Shown: positions 26,688-35,698 of the stretch, in pieces
How the letters are laid out: each line of letters starts with the position of its first letter
Numbering within the stretch: the stretch's first letter is position 1
Assembly: GCA_964628235.1 (NCBI GenBank)
Contig: CAZVLU010000012.1
Span: forward strand, 12,848-76,847
Direction: 5' to 3'
DNA length: 64,000 nucleotides
Origin: CAMAVH01 sp964628235
GTDB taxonomy: Bacteria > Pseudomonadota > Alphaproteobacteria > SMXQ01
Notes under the pieces: generated by a model
Told to the model about the DNA's origin: nothing
The model's input: the letters and a program-made list of their open reading frames with translations, nothing else
Databases searched by the model: none
Made by a program: the position numbers and the translations under genes

Positions 26688-27716
26688 TCATTTCATTGAT
26701 TGTTCGGCGAGTTCAACAATTCGATTCGTGTAAACGCTAGGCACATTTACCTTGATCTCTTCGCCCCTCGTCGCCGCCAGGAAATCGATGTTCCTCTGAA
26801 TGTCGAGATCGGTCATCCGAAGTACCGAGGGAATTGCTTTCCTTTGGTCCTGGAAACCCGCATCAAGAACCTTCGGATCGAGCTCCGGAAAGTAACCCTT
26901 TACCCGTTCTTTTGCTTCTTCCGGGTTCTCTTCTATGAACTTAATGGCGCGCCAGGTCGCTTTCAAAATACGAACGGCCTTCTCTTCGTCCTTGGCCAGC
27001 CATTCCGTATTCGCGATTAGTCCATTGGACATGAAACCATCCAACGGTGGGTATTCACCAGCAACGACGTTTAGAAGCATGAAGGCCTTGGCCTGCATGA
27101 TGCCCATATCAGCTGTTGGCGGAGAAATGACAAAACTGTCGACGCGCTTGTTCTGCAGTGCCGGAATCATAGCTTCCGTCGTAATGGGCATGATGGTCAA
27201 ATCGCGCTCTGGATTCCAGCCTTGTTGCTTCGCAATATAGCGAACCAGGAGATCAGGCGAAGTACCTGGCATATGAGCCGCGATACGGAGCCCCTTGAGC
27301 GCTTCAATCCGCTTCGCGACCGGCGTGTTCTCGTTGAGAGAGAAGCGATCTTTGACCTCTTTCGAAACGAGAACATTGCTCGCATACTGATTCATTATGG
27401 GAGCGAAGATCTTCACATTGGCGCCTTTGTCAATTGCCTGAATCGTGCTGGCAAATGGGGCGATATAGAATTGTCCCGCGCCAGACATCAGTGCCGACAT
27501 GGCGGCGCCGCCGCTCTTAACGAAGAGCAAATCGAAATCGATATTTTCGTCACGGAAATAACCCATCTTTTCCGCCACCATGATTGGAGCGCCGTAGAAA
27601 CCAAGGCTGACCGAAATTCCGGTGATCTTCGTGCGCGGCGGCGTTTGGGCGTCGCCCGGCATCGCCATAACCGACACGATACCAAAGGCTAATACCGCAA
27701 TAACATTCTTTAACAT
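26688..27716 (-). CDS. ABC transporter substrate-binding protein (SsuA/THI5/NMT1-like)
   Basis: Periplasmic binding protein of 342 aa for a nitrate/sulfonate/taurine-type importer. The start MLKNVIAVLAFGIVSVMAM has GGGAGAC upstream, and the signal peptide ends around GDAQT (residue 23). Binding-fold landmarks are ISVSLGFYGAPIMVAEKMGY, KSGGAAMSALMSGAGQF (about 65-81), GLRIAAHMPGTSPDLLVRY (about 140) and FVISPPTADMG. It is the last gene of an ATPase-permease-binding protein operon held between two IS1182 copies. The ligand is unknown; in this setting it could be an aromatic or sulfonated compound (inference). Confidence 0.88.
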   Translation of the reverse strand: MLKNVIAVLAFGIVSVMAMPGDAQTPPRTKITGISVSLGFYGAPIMVAEKMGYFRDENIDFDLLFVKSGGAAMSALMSGAGQFYIAPFASTIQAIDKGANVKIFAPIMNQYASNVLVSKEVKDRFSLNENTPVAKRIEALKGLRIAAHMPGTSPDLLVRYIAKQQGWNPERDLTIMPITTEAMIPALQNKRVDSFVISPPTADMGIMQAKAFMLLNVVAGEYPPLDGFMSNGLIANTEWLAKDEEKAVRILKATWRAIKFIEENPEEAKERVKGYFPELDPKVLDAGFQDQRKAIPSVLRMTDLDIQRNIDFLAATRGEEIKVNVPSVYTNRIVELAEQSMK

Positions 27717-27742
27717 GCCCGTCTCCCTTCCCAGTTTTTTGT

Positions 27743-28510
27743 TTATATGCTGACTTCGCGAGTCTCTTCTACCGATCTCCACGGCATCAATTTCTTCTCG
27801 GCGATGCGGACGAGCGCATTGAGAATTATCCCAAGCACTACGCAGGCGATAAGAGCGGCTAAAACGCCCCCCGTATCAAACTGTCCGGATGCTTCTGAAA
27901 GAAGAAAGCCGAGTCCTCTATTTGATGCGATCATCTCGCCAACAATAGCGCCGATCAATGCATAGGGAACGGAAAGCCGCAGCCCTGCAAATACCCATGA
28001 AAACGCCGACGGTAGAATCACCTTCAGTAGAATATGTCGTTCGCCCGCCCCCATGAGCCGGAGGATCGTGATCTGTTCCCTATCCACATTCCTGACACCG
28101 GTATAGGTATTCAAAAACACTAAGAAGAAGACGATCGATGCAACCAGAATGGTTTTCATTGACAAACCAACGCCAAACCACAGGACGAACAACGGCGCTA
28201 ATGCGACTTTTGGTAAGCTGTAGAACCCTATCAAAAAGGGATCCAGAAGGTCGGCAAGCTTTTTTATGCGGCCGAGGAGAATGCCCGCAATCATGCCGAT
28301 TATGGAGCCGCTTAGAAAACCGACAACCGTTACAATAAGCGTGTAGGATATATGGAATACTAATGTTCCATTCGTTATCCAGTGACTCAGCTTTGCGAAA
28401 ACCACGGACGGTTTGCTGATGAAAAATTCGCTGATGAGCGTTCCGGAGCTCAGGTGCCACACGACCAGCACGGAGACCGCCAAGAGTACGCGCTGAAGAA
28501 AGAGCCCCAT
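27743..28510 (-). CDS. ABC transporter permease (SsuC/TauC type)
   Basis: Membrane permease of 255 aa with about six helices, from LLAVSVLVVWHLSSGTLISE to the C-terminal ALIACVVLGIILNALVRI. The cytoplasmic EAA loop is readable as MGAGERHILLKVILPSAFSW. Only 3 bases separate it from the upstream ATPase stop, and 26 bases from the binding-protein start, so the three genes form one operon. It is full length for the BPD_transp_1 permeases that work with SsuB/TauB-type ATPases. Confidence 0.92.
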   Translation of the reverse strand: MGLFLQRVLLAVSVLVVWHLSSGTLISEFFISKPSVVFAKLSHWITNGTLVFHISYTLIVTVVGFLSGSIIGMIAGILLGRIKKLADLLDPFLIGFYSLPKVALAPLFVLWFGVGLSMKTILVASIVFFLVFLNTYTGVRNVDREQITILRLMGAGERHILLKVILPSAFSWVFAGLRLSVPYALIGAIVGEMIASNRGLGFLLSEASGQFDTGGVLAALIACVVLGIILNALVRIAEKKLMPWRSVEETREVSI

Positions 28511-28513
28511 GTC

Positions 28514-29296
28514 CTAGCCCTCCGCCTGAGCGAGTGAGGGCGCCATAATTCTCCAGAGTTCCGAAGTCAGTTCGATATATCGTTTGTCGAAACGTAGATT
28601 GATAAGACTGCCGCGCGGTTGACCTAGATCGACCGGAATTTCCTGAACGATTGTTCCAGGCCGCGGCCCAAACACAATACACCGGCTGGCGAGCGCTATA
28701 GCCTCGTCGAGGTCGTGTGTTACGAATAGAACCGTCTTCTTGAGATCGGAGCATATACGCATGATCTCCGTCTGCATTGTCATCCGCAACTGCGCGTCCA
28801 GCGCGCCGAACGGCTCATCCATCAGGAGAGTCTCGGGATCGTACGCAAGGACGCGAGCAAGCGCGCAGCGTTTGCGCATTCCGCCGGAAAGCTGCGAAGG
28901 ATAAGATGTTTCGAAGCCAGTAAGACCGACCAGCGCCATCAAACGCTCTACGGTTTCTCGACGTTGCTTACGGGGCACATCACGAATTTCCAAAGGCACG
29001 GCGATGTTCCCAACGACGTCCCGCCAGGGCAGGAGATGATCCTGCTGCGTCATATAACCAACGCGCCTATTGATCTGGCTCACCTCGACGCCGCGATACA
29101 AAACAACACCGGTTGTCGGGCGGAATAACCCTGCAATCATGTTCAGCAATGTCGACTTCCCGCAGCCCGACGGTCCCACCAGGGTTATAAAATCGCCTTC
29201 CAGCACCGTGAGATTTATGTCGGTTACGGCGCGAAGCTCGTGCCCCTTGACAGTAAAGGTCTTTCCAACGTCGCGGAATTCCGCAAGCGGCACCAT
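28514..29296 (-). CDS. ABC transporter ATP-binding protein (SsuB/TauB type)
   Basis: ATPase of 260 aa that powers the adjacent permease. Walker A is LVGPSGCGKSTLLN (about residue 38), the Q-loop is GYMTQQDHLLPW (about 80), the signature is QLSGGMRKRCALARVL (about 138) and Walker B is TLLMDEPFGALD (about 162), followed by the switch His in VLFVTHDLDEA. GGAGGAG precedes the ATG. It is the first gene of the transporter operon; its promoter must lie in the 36-base spacer or inside the IS1182 copy upstream, so the IS may drive expression (inference). Confidence 0.95.
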   Translation of the reverse strand: MVPLAEFRDVGKTFTVKGHELRAVTDINLTVLEGDFITLVGPSGCGKSTLLNMIAGLFRPTTGVVLYRGVEVSQINRRVGYMTQQDHLLPWRDVVGNIAVPLEIRDVPRKQRRETVERLMALVGLTGFETSYPSQLSGGMRKRCALARVLAYDPETLLMDEPFGALDAQLRMTMQTEIMRICSDLKKTVLFVTHDLDEAIALASRCIVFGPRPGTIVQEIPVDLGQPRGSLINLRFDKRYIELTSELWRIMAPSLAQAEG

Positions 29297-29332
29297 ACGA
29301 TCACTCCTCCGTCTTGAGAGATTTCATCTCTA

Positions 29333-30592
29333 GCAGGCTGTTGAACAAATAGCCGATTTTCTCGATGTCTGTTGGATTGTCGTACCGTTTTGGCGCCGGT
29401 TCGTGGCGCGGCCCGGTCCGCTGAGGTTGTGGTTCATGCGGCAGCCATCAATTTCGGCAAGCGGATGAGGTTGTAGGCGGCGGCTGCGAGAGTGAAGGCC
29501 CATCGGACTTTTGCGAGACCTCGGTACTTTGTCTTTCTGAGACCCGCGATGGTCTTCATCCAGCCGAAGCCCGCTTCGATGCGTTTTCGGATGCGCTGGC
29601 TTGCGACATAGCCGGGATGGCGCGTTGTGCGTCCATCGATGGCCGAACGGCGGGTCGTGTTGCGGGCAATGTGCGGTGTCACGTTCATCTCACGCAGTTC
29701 CATGACGAAGTCGGCGGCGTCGAAGCCCTTGTCGCCGGCCAGCGTGATGGCTCCCGGCCTGTCGGCGCGCGGCTCGATCATGTCGAGCGCCGCCAGCCGT
29801 TCGGCATGACCAGAGACCCGGGTTAGCCGCGCATCGACCAGGAGCCCGTTGCGGTTCTCCATCAGGGTATGGCCGATGTAGCAAAGCTTCGCCTCCATGC
29901 CGGACCCCTTGCGATAGAGCATGGCATCGGGATCGCTGGTCGAGGCGTGGGTCTGATTGCCGCGTTTCTCGCCACGGAAGTTGACCTCCTCATTACGCCC
30001 ACCGCTCGCGGGAGGGGCGCGATCCTCGTTCTTTGGCTTGAGGCTCTTCATGCTGGCCCAGGCTTCCACCAGCGTGCCGTCGACCGAGAAGTGATCCGTC
30101 GACAGAAGCTGCCTGACGTTGGGCTGGGTCAGGACCGCCGCCATGAACCTGGCCGCGACATCACCTTCGAGCAGACGGTCCCGGTTCTTGGAGAACACCG
30201 AGTGATCCCACACCGCATCGTCGATGCCCAAGCCAACAAACCAGCGGAACAGCAGATCGAACCGAAGCCGTTCCATCAGCTGGCGTTCCGAGCGGATCGT
30301 GTAAAACGCCTGCAACAGAGATGCCCGCAGCAGCTTCTCCGGCGCGATCGAGGGCCGTCCCAGTGGCGCGTACATCGCCGCAAAGTCCGCGCTCAGGTCG
30401 GACAACGCGGCATTCACTATCTCGCGGATAACGCGAAGGGAGTGATCCTTTGGCACACGCGTCTCCAGATCGACATACGAAAACAGCGTTCCTGAGCGTT
30501 CGTCCGTCCCGCGCATCACCCATCCCCAGACGCAATTGCTCGTCGAAGGAATCACCAAACGACCAAATCCGCCAGGGATTTCAATAACCTGC
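29333..30592 (-). mobile_element. IS1182-family insertion sequence, copy 2
   Basis: About 1260 bp, one T longer than copy 1 near the left end and otherwise apparently identical. Its left flank ends in TA but its right flank starts CA, so no clean target duplication is present. It sits upstream of the ABC ATPase gene, in the same orientation as copy 1. The pair encloses the three transporter genes like a composite transposon. Confidence 0.85.
29434..30516 (-). CDS. IS1182-family transposase, copy 2
   Basis: Protein identical to copy 1 over the full 360 residues from MRGTDERSG. An artificial in-frame extension upstream (MIEILWQVIE) comes from flanking DNA and is not part of the transposase. 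The same catalytic regions are present: FSVDGTLVEAW, LAGDKGFDAADFV and RIEAGFGWMK. Both copies look functional, so the element could mobilise the transporter operon between them. Confidence 0.93.
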   Translation of the reverse strand: MRGTDERSGTLFSYVDLETRVPKDHSLRVIREIVNAALSDLSADFAAMYAPLGRPSIAPEKLLRASLLQAFYTIRSERQLMERLRFDLLFRWFVGLGIDDAVWDHSVFSKNRDRLLEGDVAARFMAAVLTQPNVRQLLSTDHFSVDGTLVEAWASMKSLKPKNEDRAPPASGGRNEEVNFRGEKRGNQTHASTSDPDAMLYRKGSGMEAKLCYIGHTLMENRNGLLVDARLTRVSGHAERLAALDMIEPRADRPGAITLAGDKGFDAADFVMELREMNVTPHIARNTTRRSAIDGRTTRHPGYVASQRIRKRIEAGFGWMKTIAGLRKTKYRGLAKVRWAFTLAAAAYNLIRLPKLMAAA

Positions 30593-31043
30593 CAAAGGAT
30601 TTCAATCATACCAAGTGCGCAAAGTAACGTAGTATGACGACCGCATCAATAACAACGGAACCGGGCAGCGCCACCGATCAATGGCGCGAATCGTCGCTGA
30701 CGCATGACGAAGGCACCGCGAGCCTGTCGCTGCGGCGACACGGCCCGCCGGAGAAGCGCTGGCAGATGGATGGCCGAAGATATATTGCACTGCGGCAAGC
30801 TGGAGCGTCCGCCAACTCCTCAAAATTAAGTGCGGAACCCGTCCGAATGCGGCGCTGCGGGATTTAGGCGGTCTTGAACATGCGCATTTACTTCGCGTCA
30901 GCTATGAATCGCTTGGATGATTATCATGCGCACTGTCGATTTGTGCAATTGTCAGACTTCGCCACTATCGGCCCCCCAATGGTGCCGGGCGCGCAGCGCG
31001 ATAAAGCGCAGGACCTAAACATCGTCAGTGGAGTTTCACAGTT
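30593..31043. other. Intergenic stretch without recognised gene
   Basis: This stretch lies between IS1182 copy 2 and the cupin gene. Short open frames exist on both strands (for example 30634-30867) but none shows a family motif, ribosome-binding site or codon pattern like the neighbours. It begins with a repeated GGATTTCAAT next to the IS end. It may be remnant DNA or the upstream control region of the cupin operon. Confidence 0.5.
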
Positions 31044-32192
31044 ATGGATACACTCTCACCCAAAGCGAAATTCACAGGTGTGCCAGGCTACACGGATAAG
31101 CGCACGACCTTTGAGCGCTGGGTGGAAGACACACTTCAACTCGATCGGCATACCGGATATTTCGCCGGACCCCTCGGTACAATGCCGCTCAAGCCTTGGA
31201 AAGACCGGGGTTTCGACGCCGCCTTCGTTGATACGGTTGGTGCGGAATCGCTTGCCGGCATGTATGTCGCGGAAATAGCACCCGGCAAGAGCAGCGTGAA
31301 AACGCGCCAGCTATACGATGAGTTTATTTACATCATGTCAGGCACCGGGTCTGTGACCATTGTCCATAATGGCGTCCCGAAATCGTTTGAATGGGGACCG
31401 CGCAGTCTGTTTGCCATTCCAATGAATGCACCGTTCCAGATTCACAATGGTTCCGGCGTTGATCCGGTGCGGTTCATCAGTGTTAATACCTTGCCGATGA
31501 TCTACGGTATGTTCCGCGATACAAATTTTATTTACGGCGGAACGGATTGGAATTTTAGCCGCATTCCGGATGACGGTGAGATCACGGACTCGGTTCTTTA
31601 CGAACCGGATGTCAATCATGAGCGGACCGCCGTCAATCTCTACGAGACCCTATTCATTCCAGACATTCTCGCGCTTGGCCGGTCGACGTTCGCTGAGCGT
31701 GGCGAAGGCGCGGCTTGCGTTTATATGGAAATGGCCAACAGCGTCATTTCAGCGCATGTCTGCGAAGTGCCGGCCAATAAATTCTTCTGGCCCCATCGCC
31801 ATGGTCCTTCGGGTTACGTATTCACCATCGAAGGGACCGGTTATTCGATGATGTGGTCGGATCAAGGTGACATGCAACGCTTTGAGTGGCCACAAAATGA
31901 CGTCGGCCTTCTGGTGCCGCCGAACATGTGGTGGCACGGACATTTCGCGGTTGGCAAGCGCAATGCGGTACAGCTGGCCATTAAGCTTATGAGCCGAATC
32001 AACTCGATCAGTCATCTTTACGACAAGGTCCATAAGCCTGTTTCGGAAGGTGGCGCAGTCTTGCGTTTTGAAGATCTTGGCGAAGAGGTGCGGCGTCAAG
32101 TGTGGCAGCCGTTCGTCGAAGCCGCGCGCAAAGAAGGCTATGAAGTAAAGCCACCCGCGCCACAGAAAAAAACACCTGCCAGCGTCAGTTAA
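31044..32192 (+). CDS. Bicupin protein, dioxygenase-like
   Basis: Protein of 382 aa with two cupin barrels. The first (about residues 85-165) has QLYDEFIYIMSGTGSV, where the usual metal His pair is replaced, so it is probably metal-free. The second (about 235-310) has FFWPHRHGPSGYVFTIEGTG with an intact His-x-His and a later MWWHGHF His. Only the second barrel would therefore bind metal. The family includes gentisate-type dioxygenases and isomerases, but no specific activity can be assigned. It opens the second catabolic block, followed 78 bases later by a Bug protein gene. GTGGAG lies 11 bases before the ATG. Confidence 0.75.
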   Translation: MDTLSPKAKFTGVPGYTDKRTTFERWVEDTLQLDRHTGYFAGPLGTMPLKPWKDRGFDAAFVDTVGAESLAGMYVAEIAPGKSSVKTRQLYDEFIYIMSGTGSVTIVHNGVPKSFEWGPRSLFAIPMNAPFQIHNGSGVDPVRFISVNTLPMIYGMFRDTNFIYGGTDWNFSRIPDDGEITDSVLYEPDVNHERTAVNLYETLFIPDILALGRSTFAERGEGAACVYMEMANSVISAHVCEVPANKFFWPHRHGPSGYVFTIEGTGYSMMWSDQGDMQRFEWPQNDVGLLVPPNMWWHGHFAVGKRNAVQLAIKLMSRINSISHLYDKVHKPVSEGGAVLRFEDLGEEVRRQVWQPFVEAARKEGYEVKPPAPQKKTPASVS

Positions 32193-32270
32193 AGCAAAGA
32201 GCGCACAAAGAAGCCTACGTTCTAGCCGCGTAATCGCGCGAGAAAACAGTAGGCGACAAGGAGGCTATGA

Positions 32271-33305
32271 ATGAACCATCTCAAACAATTGCTTTGCATT
32301 TTTGCGGCCATGTGCTTTTACGGCACAGCTGCCCAAGCACAGGATAACGCGAAAGAGTTTTACAAAGGGAAAACGATCAACTTTTACATCGGTTGGGCAG
32401 CCGGCAGTGGCTACGATAGTTACAGCCGGCTTGCAGCGCGCCATCTAGGCAATTACATTCCCGGCGCACCCAATATTATTCCGCTCAATCAGCCGGGCGG
32501 TGGCAGTATTTCTCTAGCCAACAGGCTTTATAACGGCCTGCCGAAAGATGGAACCGCCATCGGGATGGTCGGTAACAGCCTTTATCTTCAGCAATTCCTC
32601 GGTGAACCGAATATTCAGTTCGACGCCGCGAAATTCACCTGGATTGGGCGCCAGGCCGATCTGCCGCTATTGTTGATGTCATGGCACAACTCGCCGGCAA
32701 TGGAGCCGAGCGATGTTTTCACAAAATCCTACAACATCGGTGTACCTGGCGCTGGGTCGTCCGCCAATCTGACGCTCTCGTTCATCAAGGAACTAGTGGG
32801 TGCCAAGTACTCCATTATTCTTGGCTACCAGAATGGCAACGAGACCCGCCTTGCGATGGAACGCGGGGAGGTTGATGCGACGGCGAGTATCGATTGGAGC
32901 ATCTTCCAACAGGCCAATGCCGATTTGCTGCGCGACAAAAAGGTCAATCTGCTCGCCGTCCTTGGTCTTAACCGATTGCCGGAAATCCCAGATGTGCCGT
33001 TGTTGAGCGAATTGGGCAAGAATGAAGATGACCGCAAACTCATTGACGTGTTCATGCTGCCGGCCGATGTGGGGCGCGCGATCATTGCGCCGCCTGGTCT
33101 GCCAGCCGACCGCACCAAAATCCTTCGCGATGCATTCGACGGCATGTCCAAGGACGAGAAGTATTTCGCCGAAGCAAAGAAGCAGAGCATGATGGTCAAC
33201 GCTCTCTCCGGCGGAGAGCTTCAGAGGCTCATGGAGCAAGTGCAAGATATCTCGCCAGCCCTCGCAGAGAAAGCGCGATCTCTTGCTGCCGCGACGAAGA
33301 AATGA
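32271..33305 (+). CDS. TctC/Bug-family periplasmic solute-binding protein (3 of 5)
   Basis: Secreted binding protein of 344 aa. The signal peptide ends at TAAQAQ (about residue 24). Ligand-site motifs are INFYIGWAAGSGYDSYSRL (about 36-54), IIPLNQPGGGSISLANRLYN (about 70-89) and LPKDGTAIGM. The usual QNMPGAG is here LNQPGGG, a variation that may reflect a different ligand. AAGGAGG precedes the ATG. It lies inside an operon with cupin, VOC and aldolase genes and without TctA/TctB. Confidence 0.9.
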   Translation: MNHLKQLLCIFAAMCFYGTAAQAQDNAKEFYKGKTINFYIGWAAGSGYDSYSRLAARHLGNYIPGAPNIIPLNQPGGGSISLANRLYNGLPKDGTAIGMVGNSLYLQQFLGEPNIQFDAAKFTWIGRQADLPLLLMSWHNSPAMEPSDVFTKSYNIGVPGAGSSANLTLSFIKELVGAKYSIILGYQNGNETRLAMERGEVDATASIDWSIFQQANADLLRDKKVNLLAVLGLNRLPEIPDVPLLSELGKNEDDRKLIDVFMLPADVGRAIIAPPGLPADRTKILRDAFDGMSKDEKYFAEAKKQSMMVNALSGGELQRLMEQVQDISPALAEKARSLAAATKK

Positions 33306-33350
33306 ATGTGACCTAAGTGGTTTGCAAGAACAGTCTCCCCTGAGGATTTC

Positions 33351-34205
33351 ATGGCCCGAGTCGTTCGATTAGATCACATCGCTCTGCAGGTTGCTTCGCT
33401 CGAGGTCGTGCGCGACTTCTATGAGAGGCTTTGGGGTATGCACTCTGAACGGGGGCCGCAGGGCCACTTCTATCTATCCTGTCCAGCGCAGAGTTACGCT
33501 GAGCTCGTGCTGCAGCCGGGAGAGACGAGCACACTCGCATATCTCTCCTTCGCGGTTGCCCGTAGAGATGATGTGGATGAGTTTGCAAAGTTGGCGCCGC
33601 AGCAGGGTTACGTCGTCACCCATCAGCCGACTAACTTTTCGGCGCCTGCGCAAGGCCGTAGTATGGTCCTTCATGATCCCGACGGGAACAACGTTATCAT
33701 CGCCTGGTATGCAGTGCCTCGACTGCGGGCCACAGGAGACCAGTCACCCAGTCATCTCGGACACGTTGTGTTGTGGACGCCAGACCCCGGGCGGATGGAA
33801 GCGTTCTACGGATGGCTCGGGTTCCAAGTGAGTGATCGCACGGTGCGCGGCATGTCGTTCCTACGGTGTAATGGCGACCACCATACCTTGGCCCTGGTCA
33901 AAGGCAATCGCACAGGGCTGCAGCACATCGCGTTTGACGGCCATGATCTTGACCATGTCATGCAGACCTACGGGAAACTGAAAGCGGCCGGAGTGCCCTG
34001 CATATGGGGGCCGGGGCGACACGGTCCCGGCTCGAACATATTCACCTACTACAAAGATCCCGCTGGCAATGTGATCGAACTGTATTCGGATCTTGAGCAG
34101 GTCGAAGAGAGCGATGCGCCAATCACGGAAAAATTCTGGGGTCCCGAACATAAAGGCGATGTTTGGGGCAGCGCCGGCCCCGTCCCCCCTGAGTTCATGA
34201 GCTAA
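33351..34205 (+). CDS. VOC-superfamily protein, extradiol dioxygenase type (second copy)
   Basis: Tandem VOC protein of 284 aa, paralogue of the one at 8669. Domain 1 begins VRLDHIALQVASLEVVRDFY; domain 2 begins HLGHVVLWTPDPGRMEAFYG. Likely metal ligands are the His of LGHVVLW, the His of LQHIAFDG and the Glu of VIELYSDLE. The C-terminal KFWGPEHKGDVWGSAG block is shared with the first copy. TGAGGA precedes the ATG. With the hydratase-aldolase gene next, a meta-cleavage route like that of naphthalene-type pathways is plausible: ring opening, then aldol cleavage (inference). Confidence 0.85.
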   Translation: MARVVRLDHIALQVASLEVVRDFYERLWGMHSERGPQGHFYLSCPAQSYAELVLQPGETSTLAYLSFAVARRDDVDEFAKLAPQQGYVVTHQPTNFSAPAQGRSMVLHDPDGNNVIIAWYAVPRLRATGDQSPSHLGHVVLWTPDPGRMEAFYGWLGFQVSDRTVRGMSFLRCNGDHHTLALVKGNRTGLQHIAFDGHDLDHVMQTYGKLKAAGVPCIWGPGRHGPGSNIFTYYKDPAGNVIELYSDLEQVEESDAPITEKFWGPEHKGDVWGSAGPVPPEFMS

Positions 34206-34233
34206 TTTTCTTTCGCTGTAAGGATCGCAGAGC

Positions 34234-35211
34234 ATGTTGAGCGCTGATGATATTCAAGGTTTATACGGAATCATTCCTACTCCCGCTCTAGAAGGGGCGC
34301 AGGCCGCAGATGCCGACAACACGGTCAATCTTCCTGAAACCGAGCGGCTGGTAAATAAGCTCATTGCAGACGGGGTGAGTGGCTTGATCGTTTTGGGCAC
34401 CACAGGTGAATGCCCGACATTATCACGCAATGATTATGAAAGCTTTGTCAGTTGTGTTCTGGAGACGGTCGGCAAACGCATCCCGACCTTCGTGGGCGCA
34501 ACAGCGCTCGGGACCCATGAGGTCGTGTCGCGGCTGCGGTTTGCCCAAGACCTTGGCGCCAGCGGGTCTCTTCTGGGCCTGCCGATGTGGCAACCGCTCA
34601 CGCAGGACATGGCGATCAGGTTCTATCAAACCATTTCAGAAGTGTTTCCCGACCTAGCGCTCATGGTCTACGCCAACATGCGGGCGTTCCGATTTGACTT
34701 CACGCCGGAGTTCTGGGGCGCGGCGCTGAAAGTGGCGCCGACAATAGTTGCGGCAAAATGTTCCAATGCGCGGGGCTTGGCCGAAGCACTTCGGCAGACG
34801 TCTCAAAAGGTCAACTTCATGCCGAGCGATATGGTCGTGCATGAGTTCTTCCGCATCTCACCCGAGACGACGATGGCGTGTTGGGCGACAGCGGCTGGCA
34901 TGGGGCCGGCACCGTCGCTTGAGATCATGAAAGCCCTTCAGCAAAAAAATATGCAGGCCATCGATGACTGGGCAAATAAAATTAGCTGGGCCAATGACCC
35001 AATTCTCGAAATCGTCAAGAATCCGGAAGTCTTCGCGTCCTATAATATTCAAATCGAAAAAGTGCGGATCAGTGAAGCCGGGTACTGTGCGCCTGGCCCA
35101 ATCCGCCCGCCATATGACGTTATTCCGCCAGAATACGAATCGCTCGCGCGTGAGTGCGGGCGGCGATGGGCGATCTTATGCCACCACTTGGCGACCGCGA
35201 AAAGCGTTTAA
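34234..35211 (+). CDS. DapA-superfamily hydratase-aldolase (trans-o-hydroxybenzylidenepyruvate type)
   Basis: Class I aldolase of 325 aa. YGIIPTPALEG (about residue 10), SGLIVLGTTGECPTLSRND (about 49-67) and LALMVYANMRAFRFDF (about 140) are family signatures. The Schiff-base Lys is in TIVAAKCSNARG (about 174). The AN-x-x-AF-x-FDF segment and overall arrangement resemble the hydratase-aldolases that split ring-cleavage products into an aldehyde and pyruvate (NahE/PhdJ group), more than dihydrodipicolinate synthase. It follows a VOC ring-cleavage gene by 28 bases, which fits. Start ATG with AAGGAT upstream. Confidence 0.82.
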   Translation: MLSADDIQGLYGIIPTPALEGAQAADADNTVNLPETERLVNKLIADGVSGLIVLGTTGECPTLSRNDYESFVSCVLETVGKRIPTFVGATALGTHEVVSRLRFAQDLGASGSLLGLPMWQPLTQDMAIRFYQTISEVFPDLALMVYANMRAFRFDFTPEFWGAALKVAPTIVAAKCSNARGLAEALRQTSQKVNFMPSDMVVHEFFRISPETTMACWATAAGMGPAPSLEIMKALQQKNMQAIDDWANKISWANDPILEIVKNPEVFASYNIQIEKVRISEAGYCAPGPIRPPYDVIPPEYESLARECGRRWAILCHHLATAKSV

Positions 35212-35246
35212 GCCCGCATCCCCCATCGCAAGCAAGAAATGATCAC

Positions 35247-35681
35247 ATGCCACCCTCAATGAGTTTTGAAACATCGCGCGAAATCGAAAATCTGATCCTC
35301 GATCATGCCTGGCTGGTCGATCACGGTGCGGCGCATCGTCTCCACGAGCTATATACGGACGATGGGAAAATCATCGGCATTGGCGAGGACCGCGTGGGCC
35401 GCGCAGCGATCATGGCGTATGGCGAAGCTAGAGCCAAAATGACCAAGCGGGTGACCAGTCATCTTTGCAGCAACATTCGTTTGACACAAGTGAACTCCAA
35501 TACGGTGCGCGGCCACGTCCTCGTCACGCTGTTCCGCTACGACGGGGATGTCATTGGAGAGGCTTTGCCGATTGCGGTCGGTGAATGGACCGATTGCTTC
35601 ACCCGGAATTTGGCCGGAACCTGGAAGTTTTCTGAACGGAAGCTTCGCATAGTCTTCGAGTCGGCGGCCCACAAAGAGTAA
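35247..35681 (+). CDS. SnoaL/NTF2-like protein
   Basis: Protein of 144 aa with the NTF2-like fold: EIENLILDHAWLVDHGAAHR (about 11-30), YTDDGKIIGIGEDRVGRAAI (about 35-54) and a C-terminal WKFSERKLRIVFESAAHKE. It is the intact paralogue of the frameshifted gene at 7128, with which it shares HAW-VDH, the VGR-A motif and the FES-AHK end. The family serves as isomerase, dehydratase or small oxygenase subunit. I start at MPPSMSFET (35247), because upstream sequence belongs to the aldolase gene. It closes the plus-strand operon and is convergent with the LysR gene. Confidence 0.75.
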   Translation: MPPSMSFETSREIENLILDHAWLVDHGAAHRLHELYTDDGKIIGIGEDRVGRAAIMAYGEARAKMTKRVTSHLCSNIRLTQVNSNTVRGHVLVTLFRYDGDVIGEALPIAVGEWTDCFTRNLAGTWKFSERKLRIVFESAAHKE

Positions 35682-35698
35682 CTACGCATCGCCGAATT

